DNA of 64,000 nt from Palsa-504 sp963835775 (GCA_963835775.1 CAWIHB010000002.1:62001-126000); one strand, 5' to 3'. Counted from the stretch's first letter, positions 18,884 through 28,527 are shown. Notes: generated by a model not told the origin, from the sequence alone. Numbers and translations: made by a program.

Positions 18884-20088
18884 CGTTCGCCGACCTCTGG
18901 CGGGAGCTGGAGTCGATCGGCCGCGACCGGCAGACCGGCGGCTACCGCCGGTACTCCTGGACCCCGGCCGACGTCGCCTGCCGCACCTGGTTCACTCGCC
19001 AGGCCGCTAAGCGCGACCTGGCCGTGGAGACGGACCACAACGGCAACCTGTGGGCCTGGTGGGGCCCGCGGGGTCCCAACGCCGTGGTGACCGGCAGCCA
19101 CCTGGACTCCGTGCCCGACGGCGGCGGCTTCGACGGCGCCCTGGGCGTCGCGGCCGCGCTGGCCGCCGTGGACCTGCTGAACGACAAGGCCTTTTATCCC
19201 GAACGATCCGTGGTGCTGGCCGTCTTCACCGAGGAAGAGGGCGCCCGGTTCGGCGTTCCCTGCCTGGGCAGCCGCCTGCTGACCGGCGCCGTCCAGCCGG
19301 ACGCGGCCCGGGCGCTGACCGACGACCAAGGCGTGACGCTGGCCGAGGCGATGCGGGCGGCAGGCCACGACCCGGGCCGGATCGGTCCGGACGAACGCCG
19401 GCTCGAGGGCATCAGCGCGCTGGTCGAACTGCACGTCGAGCAGGGCCGGGCGCTGGCGCCGCTGGACGCCGCGGTCGGTGTGGCCGAAGGCATCTGGCCG
19501 CACGGCCGGTGGCGGCTCGACTTCACCGGCCGCGCCGATCACGCCGGCACGGCCCGGCTGGCCGACCGCAGCGACCCGATGCTGCCGTACGCGAGCACCG
19601 TGCTGGCCGCCCGCCAGGCCGCGGCGGAAAACGGCGCCGTGGCCACGTTCGGCAAGGTCATGGCCGAGCCGAACGGCACGAACGCGGTGCCCTCGGCCGT
19701 CCGGGCCTGGCTGGACGCCCGGGCTCCGGACGAAGCCGTGCTGGCGGCCACGGTCGCCACGGTCCGTTCGGCCGCAGAAAAATCCGCCCGGGTGCAGGGG
19801 GTCACGCTCGGCGTCAGGCAGGAGTCGTCCACCCCGCTGGTCCGGTTCGACGAGAAGCTAAGGGACCGGATCTGCGGCGTGCTGGCCGCGGCCGGGATGA
19901 CCGCGCCGGTGCTGCCCACCGGGGCCGGGCACGACGCCGGGGTCCTGGCCGCGCGGGTGCCGGCCGCCATGCTGTTCGTGCGCAACCCGACCGGCGTCTC
20001 GCATTCGCCCGCCGAACACGCCGACCTGGCCGACTGCGAGGCCGGAGTCCGCGCCCTGGCCGCCGTCCTCGAGGATCTTGCGGGATGA
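18880..20088 (+). CDS. M20-family amidohydrolase (allantoate/N-carbamoyl amino-acid hydrolase type) in hut operon
   Basis: 402 residues from GTG 18880, overlapping the hutU stop. M20 metallohydrolase motifs are in order: GSHLDSVPDGGGFDGALGV (metal ligands His and bridging Asp), AVFTEEEGARFG (catalytic/metal Glu pair), ELHVEQGRALA, a dimerisation domain beginning near residue 205 with GRADHAGTARLADR, and GAGHDAGVLAARVPAAMLFV with a late SHSPAEH ligand. Homologues are named allantoate amidohydrolase or N-carbamoyl-L-amino-acid hydrolase. Between hutU and hutF, a role in releasing glutamate from N-formylglutamate, in place of HutG, is the most economical reading but is inference. Confidence 0.85.
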   Translation: MTFADLWRELESIGRDRQTGGYRRYSWTPADVACRTWFTRQAAKRDLAVETDHNGNLWAWWGPRGPNAVVTGSHLDSVPDGGGFDGALGVAAALAAVDLLNDKAFYPERSVVLAVFTEEEGARFGVPCLGSRLLTGAVQPDAARALTDDQGVTLAEAMRAAGHDPGRIGPDERRLEGISALVELHVEQGRALAPLDAAVGVAEGIWPHGRWRLDFTGRADHAGTARLADRSDPMLPYASTVLAARQAAAENGAVATFGKVMAEPNGTNAVPSAVRAWLDARAPDEAVLAATVATVRSAAEKSARVQGVTLGVRQESSTPLVRFDEKLRDRICGVLAAAGMTAPVLPTGAGHDAGVLAARVPAAMLFVRNPTGVSHSPAEHADLADCEAGVRALAAVLEDLAG

Positions 20089-21596
20089 GTGCTGGCCCGG
20101 GGGGGACGACCCCCCCCAAACCCCCCCCGTTCCCTTTCCCGGGGGGACCCATCCCCCCGGACCCCCCTTGGGAAGGGCTGCCCGCCCCCCCAGACCCCCC
20201 TGGCCCCCCGTCCCCCCGTGGCCCCCGCCGTTGGCTCGCCAACCTGGCCTGGCTGCCCGGCCAGGGCGTCCAGCGAGACGTCCTCATCGAAGCCGACGGC
20301 GAGCACTTCATCTCCGTCACCCCATCCGCCCCATACGTCCCGGCAGCCGTTGAGCGTCTCCATGGCCTCACGCTGCCCGGGTTCGCCAACGCCCACTCGC
20401 ACGCCTTCCACCGGGCGCTGCGCGGGACCACGCAGGCGGACCGGGGGACGTTCTGGACCTGGCGCGAGCGGATGTACGACGTCGCGGCCCGCCTGGATCC
20501 GGACCGCTACCTGCGGTTGGCCCGCGCCACCTACGCCGAGATGGCCCTGGCCGGGGTCAGCTGCGTGGGGGAGTTCCACTACCTGCACCACCAGGCCGGC
20601 GGGCACCCCTACGACGACCAGAACGCCATGGGCCGGGCCCTGATCCAGGCCGCGGCCGAGGCCGGCCTGCGCATGACGCTGCTCGACACCTGCTACCTGG
20701 CCGGCGGGCTGGACCCCTTGGTCCCCGAGGGCCTGCTGCCGCTGGCCGGGCCCCAGCTGCGGTTCGGCGACGGCGACGCGGTGCGCTGGGCCGGGCGGGT
20801 CACCGGCCTGGGCTACGACGCCCATGGCATGATCACCCCGCACGCCCGGGTCGGCGCGGCCATCCACTCCGTCCGCGCGGTGCCGAAGGGCCAGATGCAC
20901 CCGGTCGTGGCCTGGGCCCACCGGACCGGCGCCCCGCTGCACGCCCACATGTCCGAGCAGACCGGCGAGAACGAGGCCTGCCAGGACGTGTACGGCATGT
21001 CGCCCGCCCGGCTGCTGTACGAGGAAAACGTGCTCGGCCCGCGGACCACGGTCGTGCACGCCACCCATCTCGAGCCCGGTGACCTGGACCTGCTGGGCGG
21101 CTGCCAGGCGTACGCCTGCCTGTGCCCGACCACGGAACGCGATCTCGGCGACGGCCTGGCCCCGGCCCGGGCGCTGGCCGCGGCGGGCTGCCCGCTCACC
21201 CTGGGCAGCGACAGCCACGCGGTGATCGACCTGCTCGAGGAGGCCCGCGGGGTCGAGTACGCCGAACGCCTGGCCCAGCGCGCCCGCGGCCACTTCACCG
21301 CCGAGGCCCTGCTGCGCGCCGCCACCGCGGCCGGGCATACCAGCCTGGGCTGGCCCGACGCGGGGGAGATCGCCGTGGGCGCCTGGGCCGATCTGGTGAC
21401 GATCGGTATGGACAGCGTGCGCACCGCCGGTGCGGCCGAGGGCCTGGCGCTGGAAGCGGCGGTGTTCGGCGCCTCGGCCGCTGACGTGCGCGACGTGGTG
21501 ATCAGCGGCCGGGACGTGGTCCGCGATGGCGTGCACCTGCTGGTCCCCGACGTCCCGGTCGAGCTCTCCCGTTCCATCCGCGCGCTCCTCGGCTAG
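20085..21596 (+). CDS. hutF: Formimidoylglutamate deiminase
   Basis: 503 residues from ATG 20085, overlapping the previous stop in ATGA. This amidohydrolase-superfamily enzyme removes ammonia from N-formimidoylglutamate to give N-formylglutamate. Zn-binding H104/H106 lie in NAHSHAFHRAL; further ligands lie in LHAHMSEQTGEN and VVHATHL, and the catalytic Asp in LGSDSHAVIDLLEE. Residues 1-47 are abnormal: about twenty prolines, encoded by dense C-tracts, precede the true fold, which begins at RRWLANLAWLPG. Comparable enzymes start near that point. The extension is best explained by a C-rich repeat lying across the original gene start. Confidence 0.88.
   Translation: MSAGPGGTTPPKPPPFPFPGGPIPPDPPWEGLPAPPDPPGPPSPRGPRRWLANLAWLPGQGVQRDVLIEADGEHFISVTPSAPYVPAAVERLHGLTLPGFANAHSHAFHRALRGTTQADRGTFWTWRERMYDVAARLDPDRYLRLARATYAEMALAGVSCVGEFHYLHHQAGGHPYDDQNAMGRALIQAAAEAGLRMTLLDTCYLAGGLDPLVPEGLLPLAGPQLRFGDGDAVRWAGRVTGLGYDAHGMITPHARVGAAIHSVRAVPKGQMHPVVAWAHRTGAPLHAHMSEQTGENEACQDVYGMSPARLLYEENVLGPRTTVVHATHLEPGDLDLLGGCQAYACLCPTTERDLGDGLAPARALAAAGCPLTLGSDSHAVIDLLEEARGVEYAERLAQRARGHFTAEALLRAATAAGHTSLGWPDAGEIAVGAWADLVTIGMDSVRTAGAAEGLALEAAVFGASAADVRDVVISGRDVVRDGVHLLVPDVPVELSRSIRALLG
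20097..20225 (+). repeat. C-tract-rich repeat at hutF 5-prime end
   Basis: Runs of five to nine C separated by short spacers, opening with GGGGGGGACGACCCCCCCC. The opening unit recurs in reverse complement at 23533-23566. It contributes the proline-rich N-terminus of HutF. Confidence 0.8.
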
Positions 21597-21618
21597 CGCC
21601 CCTTGCCACAATGGCCCC

Positions 21619-22389
21619 ATGAGCGAAATTCCCCTGGTCCAGCTGAGCCCCGACGTGGCCATGCCGATGCTCGGCTTCGGCACCTGGCAGATGCAAGGCC
21701 AGCGGGCCCACGACGCCGTCCGGCATGCGCTGGCCACCGGCTACCGCCACATCGACACCGCCACCATGTACCGGAACGAAGCCGAGGTCGGCCGGGCCCT
21801 GGCCGGCAGCGGCCTGGACCGCGGCGAGGTGTTCATCACCACCAAGCTGCCGCCCGGCCATGCCGGCCGGGCCCGCGCCACCCTCGCTGAGAGCCTGCGT
21901 GCGCTCGGTACGGACTACGTGGACCTGTGGCTGATCCACTGGCCGCCGCGCGCCGGGGCCTCGGTGCCGCTGTGGCAGGAGTTCCTCGCCGCCCGGGACG
22001 AGGGGCTGTGCCGGGCCATCGGGGTGAGTAACTACAGCCTGCGCCAGATCGACGAGCTGACCGCGGCCACCAGTCAGCGGCCCGCCGTCAACCAGATCCC
22101 GTGGAGCCCGTCCCGCTACGACCTGGCCCTGCTGGCCGGCCACGTCGACCGCGACGTGGCTGTCGAGGGCTACAGCCCGCTCAATGGCACCAGGCTGCGC
22201 GATCGCGTCCTGACCGAGATCGCCGCCGCCCACGGCGTAACGCCCGCCCAGGTTGTTCTGCGCTGGCACCTCGAACTCGGCATCATCGTCATCCCCAAGT
22301 CCACCCACCCCGCCCGCATCGACGAGAACTTCGACCTGTTCCGCTTCACCCTCACCCCCGACGAAGTAACCCGCATCAACCACCTCTAA
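21619..22389 (+). CDS. Aldo/keto reductase
   Basis: 256 residues, a compact AKR of the 2,5-diketo-gluconate reductase/AKR5 type. The (beta/alpha)8 barrel shows the catalytic tetrad: Asp in HIDTATMYRNE, Tyr in the same motif (ATMYRNEAEVG), Lys in FITTKLPPGH and His in LWLIHWPP. NADPH-binding residues lie in IVIPKSTHPARIDENFDLF. It reduces aldehydes or ketones with NADPH; substrate unknown. ATG 21619 is used because the fold begins at once (LVQLSPDVAMPMLGFG). It follows hutF by 22 bp and may be cotranscribed, though no role in histidine breakdown is evident. Confidence 0.9.
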   Translation: MSEIPLVQLSPDVAMPMLGFGTWQMQGQRAHDAVRHALATGYRHIDTATMYRNEAEVGRALAGSGLDRGEVFITTKLPPGHAGRARATLAESLRALGTDYVDLWLIHWPPRAGASVPLWQEFLAARDEGLCRAIGVSNYSLRQIDELTAATSQRPAVNQIPWSPSRYDLALLAGHVDRDVAVEGYSPLNGTRLRDRVLTEIAAAHGVTPAQVVLRWHLELGIIVIPKSTHPARIDENFDLFRFTLTPDEVTRINHL

Positions 22390-22482
22390 CACCCCAGCGT
22401 CCCCAATGTCCCCAGCCTGGGGGCCCGCCCCGCAGCCAAAAGGGCGCACATCATCCCGCAAATCCTTGCGAATGGCAAGTGG

Positions 22483-22521
22483 TTGTCCACAGGTGTGAGC
22501 ACTGCGCCCGAGTTATCCACA
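22483..22521 (+). promoter_or_regulatory. Two DnaA boxes upstream of ssb
   Basis: TTGTCCACA at 22483-22491 and TTATCCACA at 22513-22521, both perfect and in the same orientation, start-to-start exactly 30 bp (about three helical turns). TTGTCCACA is the preferred actinobacterial box. They lie about 95-130 bp before ssb. A small inverted repeat (CTTGC-GAATG-GCAAG) precedes them at 22465-22479. Confidence 0.7.
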
Positions 22522-22615
22522 GGCGGTCGGCTGATCCGCCCTGGAGCGCCGTGGCCGCGCCACCGTGGGAGGGACCGGTGGCGTGGGGCCGCCGGGGAGC
22601 CCAAGGAGGAACGTG

Positions 22616-23188
22616 ATGACTCAAGGTGGATACGCCACCGTGGTCGGCTTCGTGGCCCAGGACCCGATTCAGCGCTTGACCAAGGACGGCACCAGGGTCA
22701 CCGACCTGCGGGTCGGCACGACCCGGCGCGTGCAGGACCGGGCCACGAACCAGTGGCGCGATGCCGATACCTCGTATTTCAGCGTCAGCTGCTGGCGCAG
22801 GCTGGGTGATCACGTGCGGGCCAGCCTGCGCAAGGGCGACCCGGTCGTGGTCAAGGGGCGGCTCAGGTCCCACACCTTCGACGACAAGAACGGCCAGCCC
22901 AGGACGGTGATCGACATCGTGGCCGATACGGTCGGGCATGACCTCAACCGCGGCGTGGCCAACTACATCCGGCAGCGTTACCAGCCGGCCAGCACCGACG
23001 GCGACCCGGCCGCCAACGGAGGCCAGGGCCCGGCTGACGAGAACGAGATGATCGACGACCTCGACGAGGAGACGATGGAGCGGCTCGAACAGGAACTGGG
23101 CGATGGCCTCAACGAGACCGAGCTCGCCGGGCAAGCGCTCGAGGAGGGTCAAGCGGCCGACGTCACGGCGTCGGCAGTGCCCTACTGA
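22616..23188 (+). CDS. ssb: Single-stranded DNA-binding protein
   Basis: 190 residues. The OB fold covers about residues 1-115 (ATVVGFVAQDPIQRLTKDG, then TSYFSVSCWRRLGDHVRAS, then KGDPVVVKGRLRSHTF, then RTVIDIVADTVGHDL). The rest is an acidic, glutamate-rich tail (ENEMIDDLDEETMERLEQEL) ending in ASAVPY instead of the DDDIPF-type tip that recruits partner proteins. It is not next to rpsF/rpsR, so it is probably a second SSB rather than the housekeeping one. AAGGAGG precedes ATG 22616 by six bases. Two DnaA boxes in the leader suggest control by replication-initiator level. Confidence 0.9.
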   Translation: MTQGGYATVVGFVAQDPIQRLTKDGTRVTDLRVGTTRRVQDRATNQWRDADTSYFSVSCWRRLGDHVRASLRKGDPVVVKGRLRSHTFDDKNGQPRTVIDIVADTVGHDLNRGVANYIRQRYQPASTDGDPAANGGQGPADENEMIDDLDEETMERLEQELGDGLNETELAGQALEEGQAADVTASAVPY

Positions 23189-23365
23189 GCACTAAGTCCA
23201 GATAACGCCTCGCACCGGGTCCACTCTCCTCAGGTCGGGGTGCCGAACGGAGCGGTTACGCCTGGAATCGTAGCGTAGCCGCTCCCGCGGCACCAGCAGT
23301 ACCCACCGTAATGCCACGAGCGTGTCTGCTCCGCGGTCCGTGAGACCCCAACGTACCCGTTTGCC

Positions 23366-23394
23366 AACGGCCCGGCACTCTTCGCATCTATAAT
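23366..23394 (+). promoter_or_regulatory. Candidate promoter of GGDEF gene
   Basis: A perfect TATAAT at 23389-23394 stands out in GC-rich DNA. The -35 region is poor: TTGCCA at 23361 is 22 bp away, and the position 17-18 bp upstream reads ACGGCC. It probably depends on an activator or extended -10. Its position shows that the first possible ATG (23393) cannot be the start. Confidence 0.45.
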
Positions 23395-23464
23395 GTTACC
23401 TAACGTGATGACCGGACCTTCAGATCTCGGGTTCGCGGCGGCCTGGCGCACGATGGGCGGAGGC

Positions 23465-24853
23465 ATGTCAGCAGTTCAAGAGGCGATCGGGCGGCGCCAG
23501 CGGGGGCTGAGGCGTCTGATCAGGTGGTCCCGGCGCGGGGGGGTGCGGGGGGGTCGTCCCCCGGAGCTGGCACCGTGCTGGCCTCTGCTCAGCATGCCGA
23601 TGTCACTGATCGTATACGTGCTGGCCGTCGTCGCCTGCGACCTGGCTCTGATCGGCTGGGAACTCGCAGGCACCCCCCTCCGGGCGGACAACCTGGTCCT
23701 GTTCGCGGCGCTGCTGGCCGCCGCGGTGATCTGCATCGAGGCCATCCGGCGGCTCGGCCAGCCGTCAGGCGTGTCCCGGGACCTGCTGTCGGCGTGGTGG
23801 CTGCCGATCGCGCTGCTGCTGCCGCCGGTATACGCGCTGCTCGCGCCGTGCGTCATCGGACTGATGCTGTACCTGCGGGCCCGGCGGATACCGGTCTACC
23901 GCCGGGTGTTCAGCTCGGCCGCGCTCGGGCTGGCCGGCGCGGCCGCCTCGGCCACGTTCCACCTGGCTGTTCCCGACGCGGTACGCGTCACCCTGGACGG
24001 CTCGCACACCTGGCTGACCCGGGCGACGGTAGTGCCGGCCGCGATCGGCTGCGCGGTCCTGTTCGCCGTGCTCAATACCGGCATCATCGCGGTTGCCGCG
24101 CACGTGGCCGAACCGGAGACGCCGCTGAAGAAGCTGTTCTGGGACCGGGAGAGCCTGCTGCTCGACCTGACCGAGATCTGCGTCGGCATCCTGGTCGCGG
24201 TCACCTGCGCACTGAGCTTCCTGCTGCTCCTGGTGGCCCTGCCGCCGGTCATCCTGCTGCAGCGCAGCCTGATGCACCAGCAGCTGGCCGCGGCGGCGCG
24301 CACCGACCCGAAGACCGGGCTGCTGAACGCAACGGCCTGGCAGCGCGAGGCCGACGCGGCGGTGGCCCGGGCCAGGTCCTCGGGCGCGCCGCTGGCCCTG
24401 CTGCTGGTAGACGTCGATCACTTCAAGCGGGTCAACGACAGCCACGGCCACCTGATCGGGGACGACGTCCTGCGCGCCCTGGCCACCGAGCTGCGGCAGC
24501 AGGTGCGCGAGTCGGACGTGGTAGGCCGGTTCGGCGGGGAGGAGTTCACCGTCCTGCTGCCCCGTACCGACGCCGACGGGGCCTGCCGGATCGCCGAACG
24601 GCTGCGCAGCAGCGCCGGCCTGCTGAGCGTGGCCGCCGCCGAGGCGAGCATCAGCGTCACGGTCTCGATCGGCGTGGCCGTGCTCGGCGAGCACGGGAGC
24701 GACCTGTTCGAGCTGCTCGCCGCGGCCGACCTGGCGCTGTACCGGGCCAAGGACGACGGCCGGAACCTGGTGCGCCTGTACGCGGCGGCCCAGGAGCTGC
24801 CGCCCGCCCAGCCGGACAAACAGGGGGACGCGGCAACGGACACACGCCCGTAG
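23465..24853 (+). CDS. Membrane-anchored diguanylate cyclase
   Basis: 462 residues from ATG 23465; ATG 23408 is an alternative, and the frame's first ATG overlaps the -10 box. Five to six predicted membrane helices fill residues about 40-270. A GGDEF domain follows: TGLLNATAWQREAD, LLLVDVDHFKRVNDSHGH, and the active-site GGEEF at 357-361. An RESD (RxxD) inhibitory site sits at 348-351, five residues before it, so the enzyme should make c-di-GMP and be feedback-inhibited. No EAL domain. The sensory membrane part resembles no named domain I recognise. Near codons 20-30 it is crossed by a G-tract repeat related to that in hutF, giving an RRGGVRGGRPPEL segment. Confidence 0.88.
   Translation: MSAVQEAIGRRQRGLRRLIRWSRRGGVRGGRPPELAPCWPLLSMPMSLIVYVLAVVACDLALIGWELAGTPLRADNLVLFAALLAAAVICIEAIRRLGQPSGVSRDLLSAWWLPIALLLPPVYALLAPCVIGLMLYLRARRIPVYRRVFSSAALGLAGAAASATFHLAVPDAVRVTLDGSHTWLTRATVVPAAIGCAVLFAVLNTGIIAVAAHVAEPETPLKKLFWDRESLLLDLTEICVGILVAVTCALSFLLLLVALPPVILLQRSLMHQQLAAAARTDPKTGLLNATAWQREADAAVARARSSGAPLALLLVDVDHFKRVNDSHGHLIGDDVLRALATELRQQVRESDVVGRFGGEEFTVLLPRTDADGACRIAERLRSSAGLLSVAAAEASISVTVSIGVAVLGEHGSDLFELLAAADLALYRAKDDGRNLVRLYAAAQELPPAQPDKQGDAATDTRP
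23533..23566 (-). repeat. G-tract repeat, second copy of the hutF C-tract unit
   Basis: GCGGGGGGGTGCGGGGGGGT then CGTCCCCCGG. In reverse complement it reads CCGGGGGACGACCCCCCCGC, matching the opening of the repeat at 20097. Again it lies within the 5-prime coding part of a gene. Confidence 0.65.
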
Positions 24854-24910
24854 GCGTGCTGGCCTGCCGGAGTTTGTCTAGCCTTCAACCGCTATCAGCG
24901 GCAACACGGA

Positions 24911-25999
24911 TCAAGGCGCCGTCGTCAGGTTCAGTACCGGTCCGAGGGTCTGCAGCGGAGCCGGGGGCGGGCGGTTGCCCACCCCGGCTTCGAGGGTCAC
25001 GAACGTGGCGGCGTCGATGATGGCCGAAAAGTAGCGTCCGGTCGGCGCGTGGGCACACGGCACCACAGGGCCGCCGTTATAGAGGGTGAAGTCACCCTTC
25101 ATCAGCACCAGGTACACGGCATCGGTGGCATTGTCCGTTATGCCACCGAGGCCGCCCCCCACCGTGGCTATCGCCTTGCTGAAGGTCGTTCGCACCGCGA
25201 GGATCCAGGCAGGCCCAGCGCCGTCACAGACCTTCACTTCGTGCAGGGCCGTAGTGCGGAGCCGGCGTGCCACGGCGGCGGGGGACGTGGCACCTGACGG
25301 CAGCGGCACCGCGAAGTCAGCGACTTCTCCCTCATCTTCCCCTGGTTCCGGTCCTGACCAGGCCGACTCCGCAGAAAGCTGGCGGCTGGCCCCGGGCCTG
25401 AACCCGGTCGGCACGGTCCAGTGCAGCACGAACCGGTGCACGCCGGGCCGCAGCGGCACGCGGGTGCTGGCCGCCAGGACCGTCATGCCGGCGGGCCCGT
25501 CGGCGCGGGGTGCGAGGATGTTGTTGGTGATGCCCAGCCACAGGCCGGTAATCGCCTGCGGACCGGGCACAGTCACCTCGACCGTCATCGTGAGTTCCTC
25601 GCCCGGGATGATGGTGAACAGCGGCGGCATTCCTGGCGGAGCCGCTCGCGTCTGGCCGTTCACCGTCACCGTGTACGACAATGCAGGCCCGGGGGGCGCG
25701 GGCACGCTCTCGGGGCCCCGGCTTGTCCCGCTCGCCGTCACCGTGTGCGACAGCCCAGGGGCGGGGGGCGGGGCCGCGCTGGTGCCGCGCTGGCTTGTCC
25801 CGCCGCGCGTAAGCGGGATCGCGACCGCCGATGCCACCGCCGCCACCGAGACCGCCGCAATGATCCTGCCGCGGGTGCGCCGTCTCCGCCTGATTCCTCT
25901 TACTCGCGCGGCTAGGTCCTCAGCGGTGAAGTGCGGCGGTTCGGCTTGCGCCGCCGTCTCCGCTAGGCGCAGGCGCAGTTCCCGCTCGTCGATCGGCAT
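24911..25999 (-). CDS. Single-pass membrane protein, likely anti-sigma partner
   Basis: 362 residues. A charged cytoplasmic N-terminus (RELRLRLAETAAQAEPPHFT onward) is followed by one membrane helix near residues 44-62 (GRIIAAVSVAAVASAVAIPL) preceded by a run of arginines, then a proline-rich linker and an extracytoplasmic region of about 260 residues with beta-rich texture and only two cysteines. No family recognised for the outer part. It starts 17 bp after the ECF sigma gene on the same strand, the usual arrangement for a membrane partner holding the sigma factor, but no canonical zinc anti-sigma motif is present, so this is inferred from context. Confidence 0.65.
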   Translation of the reverse strand: MPIDERELRLRLAETAAQAEPPHFTAEDLAARVRGIRRRRRTRGRIIAAVSVAAVASAVAIPLTRGGTSQRGTSAAPPPAPGLSHTVTASGTSRGPESVPAPPGPALSYTVTVNGQTRAAPPGMPPLFTIIPGEELTMTVEVTVPGPQAITGLWLGITNNILAPRADGPAGMTVLAASTRVPLRPGVHRFVLHWTVPTGFRPGASRQLSAESAWSGPEPGEDEGEVADFAVPLPSGATSPAAVARRLRTTALHEVKVCDGAGPAWILAVRTTFSKAIATVGGGLGGITDNATDAVYLVLMKGDFTLYNGGPVVPCAHAPTGRYFSAIIDAATFVTLEAGVGNRPPPAPLQTLGPVLNLTTAP

Positions 26000-26016
26000 C
26001 GCGTTAGCTCCTTCCG

Positions 26017-26514
26017 CTAGGCACTTTCCGGGTCGGACAACCGCATGGCCACCCGGGGCATCGCCTCGCTGAGGTACCGCTTGACTGTGCCTTCGCGCAC
26101 GCCGAGCACGGCCGCGACTTCGGCTACGGGCAGGTCCTCGTAGTAGCGCAGCACCACGCAGGCGCGCTGCTGGGGCGAAAGGCTCCGCAGCGCGGTCAGT
26201 ATGGCGTGGCGGTCGGACACCTGATCGGCGGGATCCGGCGCCGCGCGGACGGGCCGCAGCAGCGGTGCCAATTGGCTCCAGCGGGAGCGCCGGCGGGCGC
26301 CATCAATGAACAGGTTCACCATGATCGCCCGGACGTATGCCTCGGCCGCGCCGGGTCGCGGGACTCGCAGCGGCCGGGTGAACGCCCGGACCAGCGCTTC
26401 TTGGACTAGGTCGTCGGCCTGGGAGTTGTCCCCGCACAACAGAAACGCATGGCGCTTGAGGGTGCCGCCGCGTGCGCTGGCTAGGTCGGCCAGCGTCTGC
26501 TCCCAGCTCTCCAT
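26017..26514 (-). CDS. SigE-family ECF RNA polymerase sigma factor
   Basis: 165 residues with sigma2 (LKRHAFLLCGDNSQADDLVQ then EALVRAFTRP; AYVRAIMVNLFIDGARRRSR as the promoter-melting/recognition part) and sigma4 (LRSLSPQQRACVVLRYYEDL, then VAEVAAVLGVREGTVKRYLS as the helix-turn-helix). This is the compact SigE-type ECF subgroup of actinomycetes. It directs RNA polymerase to a small stress or envelope regulon. The downstream membrane protein is its likely regulator. The sequence 26515-26619 upstream has no clear autoregulated -35 (GGAAC) motif. Confidence 0.88.
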   Translation of the reverse strand: MESWEQTLADLASARGGTLKRHAFLLCGDNSQADDLVQEALVRAFTRPLRVPRPGAAEAYVRAIMVNLFIDGARRRSRWSQLAPLLRPVRAAPDPADQVSDRHAILTALRSLSPQQRACVVLRYYEDLPVAEVAAVLGVREGTVKRYLSEAMPRVAMRLSDPESA

Positions 26515-26619
26515 CTCACCGCTCCAGCGATCCCGAAACTGCCGTCTTCTTGTAAAACGAACGAGTCAGCCGGGACGTTGGGGCCGGCGCGCAAAACACC
26601 GTCTTCCCGACTACAGGGA

Positions 26620-26784
26620 TCAGCTGTAGCGCAGCGTCCAGGCGTGCTTGCACTTCTCGATGGTGTCGGGCGGGCACGTATGCTGACAGGTGCCCGCAGC
26701 GCACAGCTTGACCGTCTCGGGACGATGGTTGGACACGTCGCATTTCTTGAAGATCACGCCCGTGCGGTTGACCGCTAGCGCCAT
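26620..26784 (-). pseudogene. Truncated tyrosine-integrase N-terminus
   Basis: 54 codons from ATG 26784, preceded by AGGGAG. The sequence has the cysteine-rich arm-type start seen in actinobacterial phage/ICE integrases: GVIFKKCDVSNHRP, then CAAGTCQHTC, then KCKHAWTLRY, where intact proteins continue with a VNGRQRE-type strand and the core-binding and catalytic domains. Here a stop follows at once and no catalytic Arg/His/Tyr region is found in the next 100 bp before the sigma gene. So this is a remnant of an integrated element rather than a working recombinase. Family recognition is from memory of such N-termini. Confidence 0.65.
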
Positions 26785-26820
26785 GCGAGGCTCCCTGACT
26801 TTTACCTGATGTATAGGAGC

Positions 26821-26846
26821 GTTGCAGGCAGACTGCCTGCGGCAAC
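26821..26846 (+). promoter_or_regulatory. Palindrome upstream of ettA
   Basis: CAGGCAGACTGCCTG (26825-26839) is a perfect 7+1+7 palindrome, nested in GTTGC...GCAAC. It lies 24 bp before the ettA start. The short centre favours an operator over a hairpin, though an RNA stem-loop in the leader is possible. Confidence 0.5.
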
Positions 26847-26862
26847 AGATAGGTTGAGATAC

Positions 26863-28527
<1,665 letters not shown>

